Assembly (NCBI RefSeq): GCF_032154225.1
Contig: NZ_JALDYF010000005.1
Span: forward strand, 124,001-188,000
Source of the DNA: Psychrobacillus sp032154225
GTDB lineage: Bacteria; Bacillota; Bacilli; Bacillales_A; Planococcaceae
DNA: 64,000 bases
Reading direction: 5' to 3'
Below the pieces are notes generated by a model that was given only the letters and a program-made list of their open reading frames with translations, ran no database searches and was not told the origin of the DNA. The position numbers and the translations under genes were made by a program. The first letter of the stretch is position 1, and every line of letters starts with the position of its first letter. Below, piece by piece: positions 1 through 8,945 of the stretch.

Positions 1-132
1 TCTACTATGTCGCTCTAATGCTGTAATATATTCAATATACTTTCGGTTTGCTTCTAGAACTAAATCTTCTGCTATCAGCTTATCTATCTCATGTAAAAAA
101 TTGTTTAATTCTGGAGCAACTTTATCTTCCAA
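1..132 (-). CDS. Partial unknown protein, N-terminal end only
   Basis: Only the first 44 codons are in the window; the gene runs off the left edge. Reading starts at a TTG (130-132) preceded by an AAAGGTG ribosome-binding site about 10 nt upstream, and begins MEDKVAPELNNFLHEIDKLI. The visible part is acidic, helical and has no stop codon. It lies 37 bp downstream of the ThDP-enzyme gene in the same orientation, so it is probably the next gene of the CDP-sugar operon. A glycosyltransferase or another island gene is possible, but nothing in these residues identifies a family. The TTG start is inferred from the ribosome-binding site and the open frame. Confidence 0.55.
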   Translation of the reverse strand, partial: MEDKVAPELNNFLHEIDKLIAEDLVLEANRKYIEYITALERHSR

Positions 133-169
133 TATTATCCAACACCTTTTTATTAATATAATGCCTCAA

Positions 170-1936
170 TTAATTATTTTTCTGTTCTTCAACTAAATCT
201 ATTAACATTATTTTCTTTAATTCATCTCTATCTAAATGTGGCGACATATCCTCTATCGGTTTATTCACAACTAATTTAGGATTAACAACTACATCTGAAG
301 CTATCGATACGTCTACTAATACTGGTCCTTCTTCTAGAAATACTTGTTCTAGTACCGATTCTACTTCGCTTACAGTATTAATAGTGAATGCCTTCATATC
401 ATATGCTCTCGCTATTCCAGGGAAATTTGGATTACTGATTATAGTTGATTGACGGCGTTTTTCAAAATATAAATCTTGAAACTGCCTTACCATACCCAGG
501 CTCTTATTATTCATAATAATAATCTTTATAGGCAAATTATTTGAAACAATTGTATCAAATTCTTGAATATTGACTTGTATACCTCCATCGCCAGCAATGA
601 CAATTGCTTGGCCATCCTCTTTTGCCAAATATGCACCCATTGCTGCTGGCAATGCAAATCCCATTGCACCCATTCCACCAGAGTTAAGCAGTCTTTGACC
701 ATCCTTCAGCTTTAGAGATTGACTAGCCCACATTTGATGTTGTCCTACATCTAAGCAAATGGTATCGTCTGATTTAAGATTATTAGATAACTGCTCCATA
801 AACCAATTAGGATCAATCGAATCTTCTTGATAATTAGCCGTAGGGTAATTATCTTTATACATACCTATAGTTTGATACCATTTAGATATATTCGTGTCTA
901 ACCATTCTGTTTCTAGTTTTTCAGTTAACTTTTGAAGAAAAGGCTTTAGTGTAGAATGAATTGCAATATCTACCTTAACTTTCTCATTGAGTTCCAATCT
1001 ATCGATATCAACGTGAACTTTTTTGGCTCCTCTGGCAAACGTATCTGGTCTAGTGCCAGTTTGTCTTGTATCAAGTCTTGATCCCAATATTAATAATAAG
1101 TCACTATTAGCTAAAGCTAAATTACTATAGCGATTACCATAAGAACCAATCATCCCAATATACTCTTCATTGGCATGGCTTAATGAATCAATACCCATCA
1201 ATGATGAAACAACTGGAAATTTTGTGATTTTAACCAGCTCATTCAGTTCTCTAGTAGCATTTCCAGTTCTAATTCCGCCACCTGCTAAAATTATTGGACG
1301 TTCTGCATTTTTCATTAATTCAATAATTTCATCTAATAGGAATTCGTCATTTTTTTCTTCTTTAACGAGTCCCTGATATTCTTCACTATCGAAAAAACTA
1401 ACTTGTTGTTTCGGATCGATATTTGCACGCTGGATATTCATCGGTATATCTAACAGTACTGGACCTGGTCTTCCATTTTGAGCAATATAAATAGCTTTTT
1501 CAAGATGATATCTGATTTTTTCAGGATCTATCACTAATTCAGCATATTTGGTTAAAGGCTTAACTACACTTACTATATCTGTTTCTTGAAACCCAATTTG
1601 ACGTATTTTTTTATCGAATTTATATTCATACGTATTAACTTGTCCTGTAATAAACAAACAAGGAATCGAGTCAAAATAACAGCTTCCAATACCAGTTAAT
1701 AAGTTTAAGGCTCCAGGACCACTAGTAGCCATAGCTACACCTAAATTACCGTTAATACGTGCATATCCTTCAGCAGCAAAAGAAGCTGCTTGTTCATGAT
1801 GAATAGATACACATTCAATATCTTCTCTTATGTAAATGGAATCTAATAAATGTGTAATACCACCACCAATCATTTCAAACACATGCTTAATGTTCTGTTC
1901 AACTAGAACATCTATAACGTAATCAGATAGTTTCAT
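170..1936 (-). CDS. ThDP-dependent acetolactate-synthase-like enzyme (YerE-type, CDP-sugar branching)
   Basis: A 588-residue member of the thiamine-diphosphate enzyme family with the three usual domains. The catalytic glutamate lies in HHEQAA (E48), and the ThDP/Mg motif runs from GDGG (449-452) to NN (476-477). Housekeeping acetolactate synthase (IlvB) has this fold, but here there is no ilvN or ilvC. Instead the gene ends an operon with rfbH, rfbF, rfbG and a sugar reductase. In that setting the known precedent is Yersinia YerE, which moves a two-carbon acetyl unit from pyruvate onto C4 of CDP-3,6-dideoxy-4-ketohexose in yersiniose synthesis. That function is inferred from context; family membership is clear. 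The start has AAGGATG about 10 nt upstream. Confidence 0.8.
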   Translation of the reverse strand: MKLSDYVIDVLVEQNIKHVFEMIGGGITHLLDSIYIREDIECVSIHHEQAASFAAEGYARINGNLGVAMATSGPGALNLLTGIGSCYFDSIPCLFITGQVNTYEYKFDKKIRQIGFQETDIVSVVKPLTKYAELVIDPEKIRYHLEKAIYIAQNGRPGPVLLDIPMNIQRANIDPKQQVSFFDSEEYQGLVKEEKNDEFLLDEIIELMKNAERPIILAGGGIRTGNATRELNELVKITKFPVVSSLMGIDSLSHANEEYIGMIGSYGNRYSNLALANSDLLLILGSRLDTRQTGTRPDTFARGAKKVHVDIDRLELNEKVKVDIAIHSTLKPFLQKLTEKLETEWLDTNISKWYQTIGMYKDNYPTANYQEDSIDPNWFMEQLSNNLKSDDTICLDVGQHQMWASQSLKLKDGQRLLNSGGMGAMGFALPAAMGAYLAKEDGQAIVIAGDGGIQVNIQEFDTIVSNNLPIKIIIMNNKSLGMVRQFQDLYFEKRRQSTIISNPNFPGIARAYDMKAFTINTVSEVESVLEQVFLEEGPVLVDVSIASDVVVNPKLVVNKPIEDMSPHLDRDELKKIMLIDLVEEQKNN

Positions 1937-1955
1937 GGTTTATACACATCCTTAT

Positions 1956-2885
1956 CTAGTAGTAAGTAATCTTATTCCTCATCCAATCGATTGTGTTTTG
2001 TAGCCCATCTTCAATAGTTACTTTTGGCGACCACTTCAAAACTTCATTTGCCAAACTAATATCTGCTTGCCACATCTCTGGCTCTTTTCTTACTTGATTT
2101 TCTCCCCACATTGGTTGAATCTCATTATTAGTTTTCCCCTGCACTATTTCAACTATTTTAGCTAACTTTGTTTGATTGCCAGAACCAATATTAAGAATAT
2201 CGCAATCTAAATATTTTAAGTGTAAAAAGCGCAGATATGCATCGATTACATCATCGATATAAATGTAATCTCTTACAGAACTAGGGGTAGAAATTTTAGG
2301 TGATTCATGCTGTATGTAAGACTTGATAACATAAGGAATAAATCTTGATGGGGCATCCCATGGGCCATAAGGTGAGAATAATCGTAATGTAATAATAGGT
2401 AATTCTCTTTGTAATCGCATCGATTGACAATATAAAGTCGCTGCTGCCTTTGAAACCGCATAATCACCTAAAGGAAATAGTACGTCGCCTTCTCGGTGCA
2501 TATGATTTTTTATACCGTACTCTGATGAACTTCCAGTATTAACAAAGTAATCAAATTCTATTTCTAAACATGCTGTCAATAAATTAACAGTACCGATAAA
2601 ATTAGATTCGATAATCTCCGTAGTATTATTTTGAAAATGGTAACCACCATGTGTAGCACAATGATAAATAACGTTCGGATTAATCTCTTTCACTTTTTCC
2701 TTTAATGTAGATAAATCTCTTAAATCTACAACATGTATGAAAATAGACCTTTGAATTTTTTGCAATCTCCAAATATCAGAATGTTCACGTATGAAGACAT
2801 GAACTTCAACATTTTGCTCAACTAATCTGTGAGCTAAAGCTCCTCCAATAAATCCTGTAGCACCAGTAATCAATACTTTTTTCAT
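1956..2885 (-). CDS. NAD-dependent epimerase/dehydratase, probable CDP-sugar reductase
   Basis: A 309-residue extended short-chain dehydrogenase. The nucleotide-binding glycine motif GATGFIGG is at the N-terminus, and the catalytic Tyr-Lys pair is in YAVSK. The ATG at 2885 is preferred because it overlaps the rfbG stop as ATGA; reading could extend 14 codons further upstream, but that would lie inside rfbG. By position between rfbG and the ThDP enzyme it is the best candidate for the last step of CDP-branched-sugar synthesis, reduction of the side-chain ketone (YerF-like role). An abequose or paratose/tyvelose-type reductase or epimerase is the alternative. The substrate cannot be read from the sequence. 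Confidence 0.75.
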   Translation of the reverse strand: MKKVLITGATGFIGGALAHRLVEQNVEVHVFIREHSDIWRLQKIQRSIFIHVVDLRDLSTLKEKVKEINPNVIYHCATHGGYHFQNNTTEIIESNFIGTVNLLTACLEIEFDYFVNTGSSSEYGIKNHMHREGDVLFPLGDYAVSKAAATLYCQSMRLQRELPIITLRLFSPYGPWDAPSRFIPYVIKSYIQHESPKISTPSSVRDYIYIDDVIDAYLRFLHLKYLDCDILNIGSGNQTKLAKIVEIVQGKTNNEIQPMWGENQVRKEPEMWQADISLANEVLKWSPKVTIEDGLQNTIDWMRNKITYY

Positions 2886-3961
2886 ACTATCCCTGCTTCT
2901 GTATACTCTTGTATTTGTTTTAAACATACTTCATATAAACTTTCTTTACATTGATAACTTTTATTCCACTCTAAAATTTTTTCAATAGTCATCGATAAAT
3001 TCCATTGAGATTGCCAGCCTAACTCTTGTTTTGCCTTTGAACAGTCTAATTTTAAATAACCAGCTTCATGCAGTCGATCACCACTATCAACAATATAAGA
3101 CGCTTGTTCATCCCATTTTTCAACCATCTTTTGCACAATCCATTCAACTGGCTTTGCATCCTCATCATTCGGTCCAAAATTCCATGCTTCCGCATACTTT
3201 GCCCCATGAGTATATAATTTTTCCGCAAGCAGGAAATAACCACTTAGTGGCTCAAGTACATGCTGCCAAGGTCGAATCGCATTCGGATTGCGAATAATAA
3301 TTGGATTATTACTTATCAAAGAATTAAGGCAGTCAGGAATAAGTCGGTCTGCCGCCCAATCTCCACCACCAATAACATTTCCAGCCCTTGCTGAAGCAAC
3401 TGCTACGCCATGATTTTCATAATTAGCTGGATTAAAAAATGAGCTACGGTATGAAGCTGTTACTAATTCTGAACAAGCCTTACTATTGGAATATGGGTCA
3501 TAGCCACCAAGTGGCTCATTTTCTCTGTATCCCCATACCCATTCCTTATTCTCATAACATTTATCCGTTGTTACATTTATAACAGCTTTTACAGAAGAAC
3601 AATTCCTTACACACTCAAATAAGTGAACTGTTCCCATCACATTAGTCGAATATGTTTCTACTGGATTTTTATAAGATTCTATTACTAAAGGCTGGGCCGC
3701 CATATGAATAACGATTTCTGGGTTTGTTTCTTGCATTGCTTTTCCAAGTGCATCTGCATCACGTATATCTCCAATAATAGAATTCACTAGTTCATCCACT
3801 TTTGCTTCTTTAAACAATGACGGCTCAGTTGGTGGTGCTAAAGCATAACCAGTTACATTGGCTCCCATTGAATGCAACCATACTGACAGCCACGATCCTT
3901 TAAATCCCGTATGCCCTGTTAAGAATACTCTTTTATTTTTCCAAAATGATGGATTAATCAT
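2882..3961 (-). CDS. rfbG: CDP-glucose 4,6-dehydratase
   Basis: Converts CDP-D-glucose to CDP-4-keto-6-deoxyglucose, the second step of CDP-3,6-dideoxyhexose synthesis. The 359-residue protein shows the NAD motif TGHTGFKG (15-22), the TTDKCY strand (131-136) and the catalytic YSNSK (157-161), all typical of RfbG. The ATG at 3961 overlaps the rfbF stop as ATGA, so the two genes are translationally coupled and the seven extra in-frame codons upstream are not used. The next gene also starts in an ATGA overlap. Length and motifs match the family well. Confidence 0.93.
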   Translation of the reverse strand: MINPSFWKNKRVFLTGHTGFKGSWLSVWLHSMGANVTGYALAPPTEPSLFKEAKVDELVNSIIGDIRDADALGKAMQETNPEIVIHMAAQPLVIESYKNPVETYSTNVMGTVHLFECVRNCSSVKAVINVTTDKCYENKEWVWGYRENEPLGGYDPYSNSKACSELVTASYRSSFFNPANYENHGVAVASARAGNVIGGGDWAADRLIPDCLNSLISNNPIIIRNPNAIRPWQHVLEPLSGYFLLAEKLYTHGAKYAEAWNFGPNDEDAKPVEWIVQKMVEKWDEQASYIVDSGDRLHEAGYLKLDCSKAKQELGWQSQWNLSMTIEKILEWNKSYQCKESLYEVCLKQIQEYTEAGIV

Positions 3962-4740
3962 AAGTTTTTCTCCAATTTCCATGGAGCTTCATCTTTCGCC
4001 CAAAGTTGCTCTAAATAATTTTTATCCCTTAGTGTATCCATTGGCTGCCAAAAGTCATTATGTTTAAAAGCATTAAGCTGTCCATCTCGAGCTAGATTTT
4101 CTAGAGGAGCTTTCTCAAAAATAGTTTCGTCACCTTCAATATAATCGAAAATCTCTGGCTCCATAACAAAAAATCCAGCATTAATCCAGCCACTATCTCC
4201 TTGTGGTTTTTCTTGAAAACCATGTACTTCCTGGTTTTCTCCTAGTGCTAACGCTCCAAATCTACCACTTGGCTGGGTTGCTGTCACAGTAGCGATTTTG
4301 CCATGTAGTTTATGATAATCAACTAATTCTTTAATATCGACATTTGAAACACCATCACCATACGTCATCATAAATGTCTCATCATTCAAATATTTTTTTA
4401 CTCGCTTCAGTCGGCCACCTGTCATCGTTTCTAAACCAGTATCTACTAGCGTAACTTTCCATGGCTCAGCCGAAACATGATGTATGATTTGCTTATTTCC
4501 ATTACTAAAATCAAAAGTAACATCTGATTCATGTAAAAAATAATGTGCAAAATATTCTTTAATATAATAAGATTTATAGCCTAAACAAATTACAAAATCG
4601 TTAAAACCATAATGCGAATATATTTTCATAATATGCCAAAGAATTGGCTTACCACCAACTTCAATCATTGGCTTTGGTTTTAAATGGGATTCTTCACTAA
4701 TACGTGTGCCAAATCCACCTGCTAAAATAACAACTTTCAT
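3958..4740 (-). CDS. rfbF: Glucose-1-phosphate cytidylyltransferase
   Basis: Makes CDP-glucose from glucose-1-phosphate and CTP, the committed step of the CDP-sugar branch. It is a 260-residue nucleotidyltransferase with the LAGGFGTR loop (6-13) followed by KPKPM, the RfbF variant of the phosphate-binding signature. YGDGVSN carries the metal-binding aspartate. It sits between rfbH and rfbG with an overlap on the rfbG side. Glucose-1-phosphate uridylyltransferase (the separate galU in this window) has a different signature, which supports the CTP-specific assignment. Confidence 0.93.
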   Translation of the reverse strand: MKVVILAGGFGTRISEESHLKPKPMIEVGGKPILWHIMKIYSHYGFNDFVICLGYKSYYIKEYFAHYFLHESDVTFDFSNGNKQIIHHVSAEPWKVTLVDTGLETMTGGRLKRVKKYLNDETFMMTYGDGVSNVDIKELVDYHKLHGKIATVTATQPSGRFGALALGENQEVHGFQEKPQGDSGWINAGFFVMEPEIFDYIEGDETIFEKAPLENLARDGQLNAFKHNDFWQPMDTLRDKNYLEQLWAKDEAPWKLEKNL

Positions 4741-4759
4741 TTAACCACCTCGAGTTTTT

Positions 4760-6262
4760 TTATTTCTTGGCAAATTCAACAGCTTCTATGATTTTCTCAC
4801 TCATATAATCAATCATTTCATTGGTTAAACCAGGATAAACACCAACTAAAAATGTATCATGCATAATTTTATCTGTATTTTTAAGGTCACTTGCAAGTCG
4901 ATATTCTACCCCTTCAAATGCTGGTTGTTTTGTCAAATTCCCTGCAAATAGCATTCTTGTTTGAACTTTATTGGCTTCAAGATATTGTGTCATTTTATTT
5001 CTTGAAACTTTTTCACCATCTTTTACTGTTAAAATAAATCCAAACCAACTAGGTTCACTATTAGGTGTAGCAATAGGTAATATTATATCCCCTTGAATGG
5101 CTGCTAAGTTGGAAGAAAGTCTATTAAAGTTGTGATTTCTCTTCTCGATAAAGCTAGGAAGTTTCTTCAGTTGCTCTAAACCTATTGCAGCTTGCATATC
5201 TGTCACTTTTAAATTATAACCAATATGTGAGTAGGTATATTTATGATCATACCCATGAGGTAATTGACCTAATTGCCAATCAAAACGCTTATTACATGTA
5301 TTATCGCAACCAGATGGACACCAACAATCGCGTCCCCAGTCTCTAAATGACTCCAATGCCAATTTCAATCTTGGATTGTTTGTGTAAACTGCTCCACCTT
5401 CTCCCATTGTCATATGATGTGGAGGATAGAAACTAGATGTACCAATATGTCCATGTGTCCCTGTTAACTTACCGTTATATTTTGCTCCGAGCGCATCACA
5501 ATTGTCCTCAACTACCCATAAACCATACTTATTTGCTACTTCCATAACAGCATCTAAATTGAATGGGTTCCCCATTGTATGAGCAATAACAATCGCTTTT
5601 GTTTTGTCTGATATCGCTTGTTCTATTTGATCCTTTGAAATATTATATGTACCTAAATCAACATCGACAAAAACGGGAATTAGCCTATTTTGAATAATAG
5701 GCGCAACTGTTGTCGGAAAACCTGCCGCTACCGTAATTACTTCATCACCAGGTAATAAGCGTTTTTCTCCTAATTTAGGAGATGTTAATGCGGACACCGC
5801 TAATAAATTCGCAGAAGATCCTGAATTTGTAAGTAATGAATATTTCACACCTAAATACTTTGCAAAGTCACTCTCAAATTTTTTAGAAAAGCGCCCTGAT
5901 GTTAACCAAAAATCTAATGAAGCATCTGTTAAAGCAACCATCTCATCCTTATCATAAACTTTCCCAGCATAATTTAATTGACTTTCCCCAGAAACAAATT
6001 CCTTTTTCTGATGAAATAAATCATGAAATTCTTCGACCTTATTAAAAATCATTTTGCGCTTAGCATTTTCAAGACCTTGTTGATCAACTAACCCTACTAC
6101 ACTTACAGAAGCTTCTTTTAATTCTGTATATGTAAATTCCTCTACTTTATCAGAAAAAATTGTTTCTTCTTTATATTCCATTGCAACAATACTTTTTTTA
6201 TTGCATTCCACAATTACTTGTAGCTCATCGTCCATCCTAATAATATCGCCTATTTTAAACAT
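4760..6262 (-). CDS. rfbH: CDP-4-keto-6-deoxyglucose-3-dehydrase (E1) with N-terminal extension
   Basis: PMP-dependent, iron-sulfur enzyme that removes the C3 hydroxyl of CDP-4-keto-6-deoxyglucose. The aminotransferase-fold lysine is replaced by histidine in PPHHMTMGEGG (H282-H283), the hallmark of E1, and clustered cysteines (313, 315, 319, 323) can ligate a [2Fe-2S] centre. At 500 residues it is about 63 longer than the characterised E1: its catalytic histidine is at 283 against 220 in Yersinia. The extra residues form an acidic, beta-rich N-terminal segment of unknown role. The start has AAGGAG at good spacing. The partner reductase E3 is not in the window. Confidence 0.93.
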   Translation of the reverse strand: MFKIGDIIRMDDELQVIVECNKKSIVAMEYKEETIFSDKVEEFTYTELKEASVSVVGLVDQQGLENAKRKMIFNKVEEFHDLFHQKKEFVSGESQLNYAGKVYDKDEMVALTDASLDFWLTSGRFSKKFESDFAKYLGVKYSLLTNSGSSANLLAVSALTSPKLGEKRLLPGDEVITVAAGFPTTVAPIIQNRLIPVFVDVDLGTYNISKDQIEQAISDKTKAIVIAHTMGNPFNLDAVMEVANKYGLWVVEDNCDALGAKYNGKLTGTHGHIGTSSFYPPHHMTMGEGGAVYTNNPRLKLALESFRDWGRDCWCPSGCDNTCNKRFDWQLGQLPHGYDHKYTYSHIGYNLKVTDMQAAIGLEQLKKLPSFIEKRNHNFNRLSSNLAAIQGDIILPIATPNSEPSWFGFILTVKDGEKVSRNKMTQYLEANKVQTRMLFAGNLTKQPAFEGVEYRLASDLKNTDKIMHDTFLVGVYPGLTNEMIDYMSEKIIEAVEFAKK

Positions 6263-6366
6263 TATTTAACTCCTTAATTTTTATAATTGATCTTAACTTT
6301 ACTAAAAGAAAGCAGTATTAATAATACTTTTCCTCATATTATATTATATCAGTATTCATACACTAT

Positions 6367-6392
6367 ATATCGGTCGTTTTTTGCATAATTGA
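6367..6392 (-). promoter_or_regulatory. Sigma-D-like promoter of the CDP-sugar operon
   Basis: Read on the minus strand: TCAA, 14 nt, then ACCGATAT. The sigma-D consensus is TAAA-N14-16-GCCGATAT, so the -10 matches 7 of 8 and the -35 3 of 4. It lies about 105 bp upstream of rfbH and downstream of the terminator that closes the legionaminic acid operon. It would put the CDP-sugar genes in the flagellar regulon. Confidence 0.6.
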
Positions 6393-6442
6393 AAGTGTTT
6401 ACCCAAAGACAAAAGTAATATTCGACAGGTAAAATAATCCAC

Positions 6443-6483
6443 AAAAAATACTTACCGTCATACTTTCATGACGATAAGTATTT
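6443..6483 (-). terminator. Rho-independent terminator after ptmA
   Basis: A 16-bp stem (6446-6461 with 6468-6483, one mismatch) with a 6-nt loop, followed on the minus strand by a run of U. It lies 18 bp beyond the ptmA stop and separates the legionaminic acid operon from the CDP-sugar operon. Confidence 0.88.
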
Positions 6484-6500
6484 CAATTGTTATTAGATTC

Positions 6501-7325
6501 TTACCAAGCACTCAATCCACCATCAATAAGAATATTCTGTCCTGTTACATAACTAGACGCATCAGAAGCGAGATAAATCAATGCCCCTACCATCTCTTCT
6601 GGTTGTGCCATTCTTCCTAATGGAATACGATTGCTATAACTTTGTTTGAATGTATCATTTTGTCCACTTTCAACGCCACCTGGAGTAATCGTATTAACTC
6701 TAATGCCATCCTTCGCCCAATATGTAGCTAAGTATTTAGTAAGCCCTACAACTCCGGCTTTAGAAGCAGAGTAAATAGCAGGAGTGTTAATTTGTCGATC
6801 TAAATAATAAGAGCCCTCATAAATACGATTATCTGGACCGAGGACACCATATATGGACGATGTTTGAATAATCGATCCACCTGTTCCTTGCTCTTTCATC
6901 ACTTTTCCAACATGTTTTGCAATCAAGAACATACTATCTAAATTAGTGCTCATAATTTCTTTCCACTGATCCAACTCATAATCTTCAAATGGAGCGAAAA
7001 ATGCGTTTAAATCACTTGATTTTCCCGCTGCGTTATTATGTAGAATATTTATTTCGCCAAATTCAGCTACAACTGCTTGCACCATTTGTTTAACAGATTC
7101 CTCTGATGTTAAATCACAGTAAAAAGCCTTTGCTTCCGTTTTGTAATCGGCTGTAATTTGTTGCGCAACTTTAGTTGCTTCTTCTATATTAATATCAACA
7201 ACCGCTACTCGTGCACCACTATCTGCTAAACCTTTACAAAAATGTCTGCCCAGAATTCCAGCCCCACCAGTAACAATTGCTTTTTTTCCTTTTAGGCTAA
7301 ATCGTTCAAAATAATTTGTATTCAT
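6501..7325 (-). CDS. ptmA: SDR-family oxidoreductase (PtmA-like)
   Basis: A 274-residue classical short-chain dehydrogenase. TGGAGILG near residue 20 binds NAD(P); the Ser and YSASK motifs form the active site. Gene order matches Campylobacter jejuni, where ptmA is beside ptmB/legF and ptmF and is proposed to help supply the amino-sugar precursor for GDP-GlcNAc in legionaminic acid synthesis. It starts in an ATGA overlap with legF and is the last gene before a strong terminator. The exact reaction is not established from sequence; the SDR family is certain. Confidence 0.8.
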   Translation of the reverse strand: MNTNYFERFSLKGKKAIVTGGAGILGRHFCKGLADSGARVAVVDINIEEATKVAQQITADYKTEAKAFYCDLTSEESVKQMVQAVVAEFGEINILHNNAAGKSSDLNAFFAPFEDYELDQWKEIMSTNLDSMFLIAKHVGKVMKEQGTGGSIIQTSSIYGVLGPDNRIYEGSYYLDRQINTPAIYSASKAGVVGLTKYLATYWAKDGIRVNTITPGGVESGQNDTFKQSYSNRIPLGRMAQPEEMVGALIYLASDASSYVTGQNILIDGGLSAW

Positions 7326-8029
7326 AGCAAAGTCCCTCTTTTCTCCGCTAAAAATGAGACGAATTCAAAATCTAGTTCTGAATCTATATCAACCGAACGT
7401 TCTTCAGGCATTTCGTATAAAACGGTAGTTGGAGTGAAAATAGATGCCTCTTTGAAGAATGATTCTCTTTTCCAAACATATATGGAAGCATTCATATCAA
7501 AGCTTTTTGGAGCATCTTGCCTTCTTACAATTGCTGCTGGCAATTCTTTCGATAAACGTACAAAACCATTTGTGTCTTGTTCTACTAAGTTAAAATAAGG
7601 ACTTCTTCTAGAAGGAGCACCAGTAATTAAATTAGTTGCCCGCTCGTGATTTTCTAATAGCTCAACACTATTTTTCAAGTCTCCCACTGTGCGCAATGGT
7701 GAAGTAGCATCAATATCCGTCATTACATCAAAAGATAATCCAGTCTGTTTCTCAACTTCTCGAACACAGTGTTGAATAACTGGAAGTTTTGCAGCTGTGT
7801 CTGTCGCTAACTCCACTGGACGTTCGACTACAATATCAGCTCCATATTCCATAGCAGCTTGCAATATTTCTTGACTGTCGCTACTTACCGCAATCACATC
7901 AAATAACCCACTAGCTTTTGCTTGTAAAATACTATGAGCGATTAATGGTTTTCCTACTATTAACTTTATATTTTTATTTTTAACACCTTTAGACCCGCCA
8001 CGAGCACAAATCGTACAAATTCTACTCAT
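7322..8029 (-). CDS. legF: CMP-nonulosonic (legionaminic) acid synthetase
   Basis: Activates the nine-carbon acid with CTP, giving CMP-sugar for the Maf transferases. The 235-residue protein begins with the CMP-NeuAc synthetase signature ARGGSKGVKNKN and has the substrate/metal segment TDIDATSPLR. Legionaminic rather than sialic acid is chosen because the operon has the 4,6-dehydratase and aminotransferase needed for a 2,4-diamino-6-deoxy precursor. Start and stop overlap the neighbours (8 bp with ptmF, 4 bp with ptmA). Confidence 0.87.
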   Translation of the reverse strand: MSRICTICARGGSKGVKNKNIKLIVGKPLIAHSILQAKASGLFDVIAVSSDSQEILQAAMEYGADIVVERPVELATDTAAKLPVIQHCVREVEKQTGLSFDVMTDIDATSPLRTVGDLKNSVELLENHERATNLITGAPSRRSPYFNLVEQDTNGFVRLSKELPAAIVRRQDAPKSFDMNASIYVWKRESFFKEASIFTPTTVLYEMPEERSVDIDSELDFEFVSFLAEKRGTLL

Positions 8030-8945
8030 TTTTCATCCACACCTTTTCCTTAGAGCATTTTTCCGCTATTTCAATCATTCGAACTATATCTAATCCACTT
8101 TGTAAATCACAAAGCATTTCCGTTTGATTGTTTAATACTGCAATATGCTGGTTTAAGTATGTTTCATCTCGTTCTACTTCTATTTGTTTGATTTCATCAT
8201 CTATTTGTAATGTATTTTTGATGAAATCTGCTTTATATGTGTGCTCATTTGTTTGTATCGTTAACCCTCTTTGGATTATTCGATCCAAATAATTCATTTC
8301 GACAGAAACATTAATACCGGTAGCTGTCTTATATAACATGGAGTAATAATCATCTGATCGTATAGACAAGCCACTTATCTGACCGCCATTTGCCGTCATT
8401 TCAGACCATTTACCAAATAGAAAATGTAAGTAATCTAGTTCATGACTCAAATCTCGAATCACGCCGCCGCCTTTTGTTACATCCGCAGAATAACCTGTAG
8501 AGTAATCTGTATTAGGCCTCCATGTCGGTAAATATTGCCCAACATATGCATTAACTGAAATCACTTTTTCGTTTATCAACAATTCATACAGTTTTTGTAT
8601 AATTGGATGAAATCTTAAATTATATCCTACGTAAAGAAAAGCAAATTCAAACTTCTTTTCACTTTGAGTAGAAAAAAGCGGTTTTTCTACTAAGACTTTT
8701 TCATCATAACCAATGTTTTGTAACTTCGTAAGTGTCTCTTCATGTAAATATGTTTCATTGGCAACAACAATATAGTCGGGCTTTTCACAAATAACAGCTT
8801 CTTCAATTGTTAAATAACTTTTTTTGTCCGCAATAGAACGTCTCGATACAACAACAGTTGATACTCCTAAACTTTCTAAAAGTCTCGTATGCCTTTGTCC
8901 AATAGAACCATAGCCAACGACAACGGCTTTGCTTACTTGCATCAT
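8022..8945 (-). CDS. ptmF: Gfo/Idh-type oxidoreductase (PtmF-like)
   Basis: A 307-residue Rossmann-fold oxidoreductase with an N-terminal GYGSIGQRH nucleotide motif and the EKPL segment typical of the Gfo/Idh/MocA family. In Campylobacter the corresponding gene stands between ptmE and ptmB and is implicated in precursor supply for flagellin legionaminic acid. It overlaps ptmE by an ATGA. The substrate is not determinable here; the assignment rests on family plus identical gene order. Confidence 0.78.
   Translation of the reverse strand: MMQVSKAVVVGYGSIGQRHTRLLESLGVSTVVVSRRSIADKKSYLTIEEAVICEKPDYIVVANETYLHEETLTKLQNIGYDEKVLVEKPLFSTQSEKKFEFAFLYVGYNLRFHPIIQKLYELLINEKVISVNAYVGQYLPTWRPNTDYSTGYSADVTKGGGVIRDLSHELDYLHFLFGKWSEMTANGGQISGLSIRSDDYYSMLYKTATGINVSVEMNYLDRIIQRGLTIQTNEHTYKADFIKNTLQIDDEIKQIEVERDETYLNQHIAVLNNQTEMLCDLQSGLDIVRMIEIAEKCSKEKVWMKNE

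Noticed and set aside
170..1936. Housekeeping acetolactate synthase (ilvB)
   Set aside because: No small subunit or branched-chain amino acid genes follow; it lies in a CDP-sugar operon with a sigma-D-like promoter.
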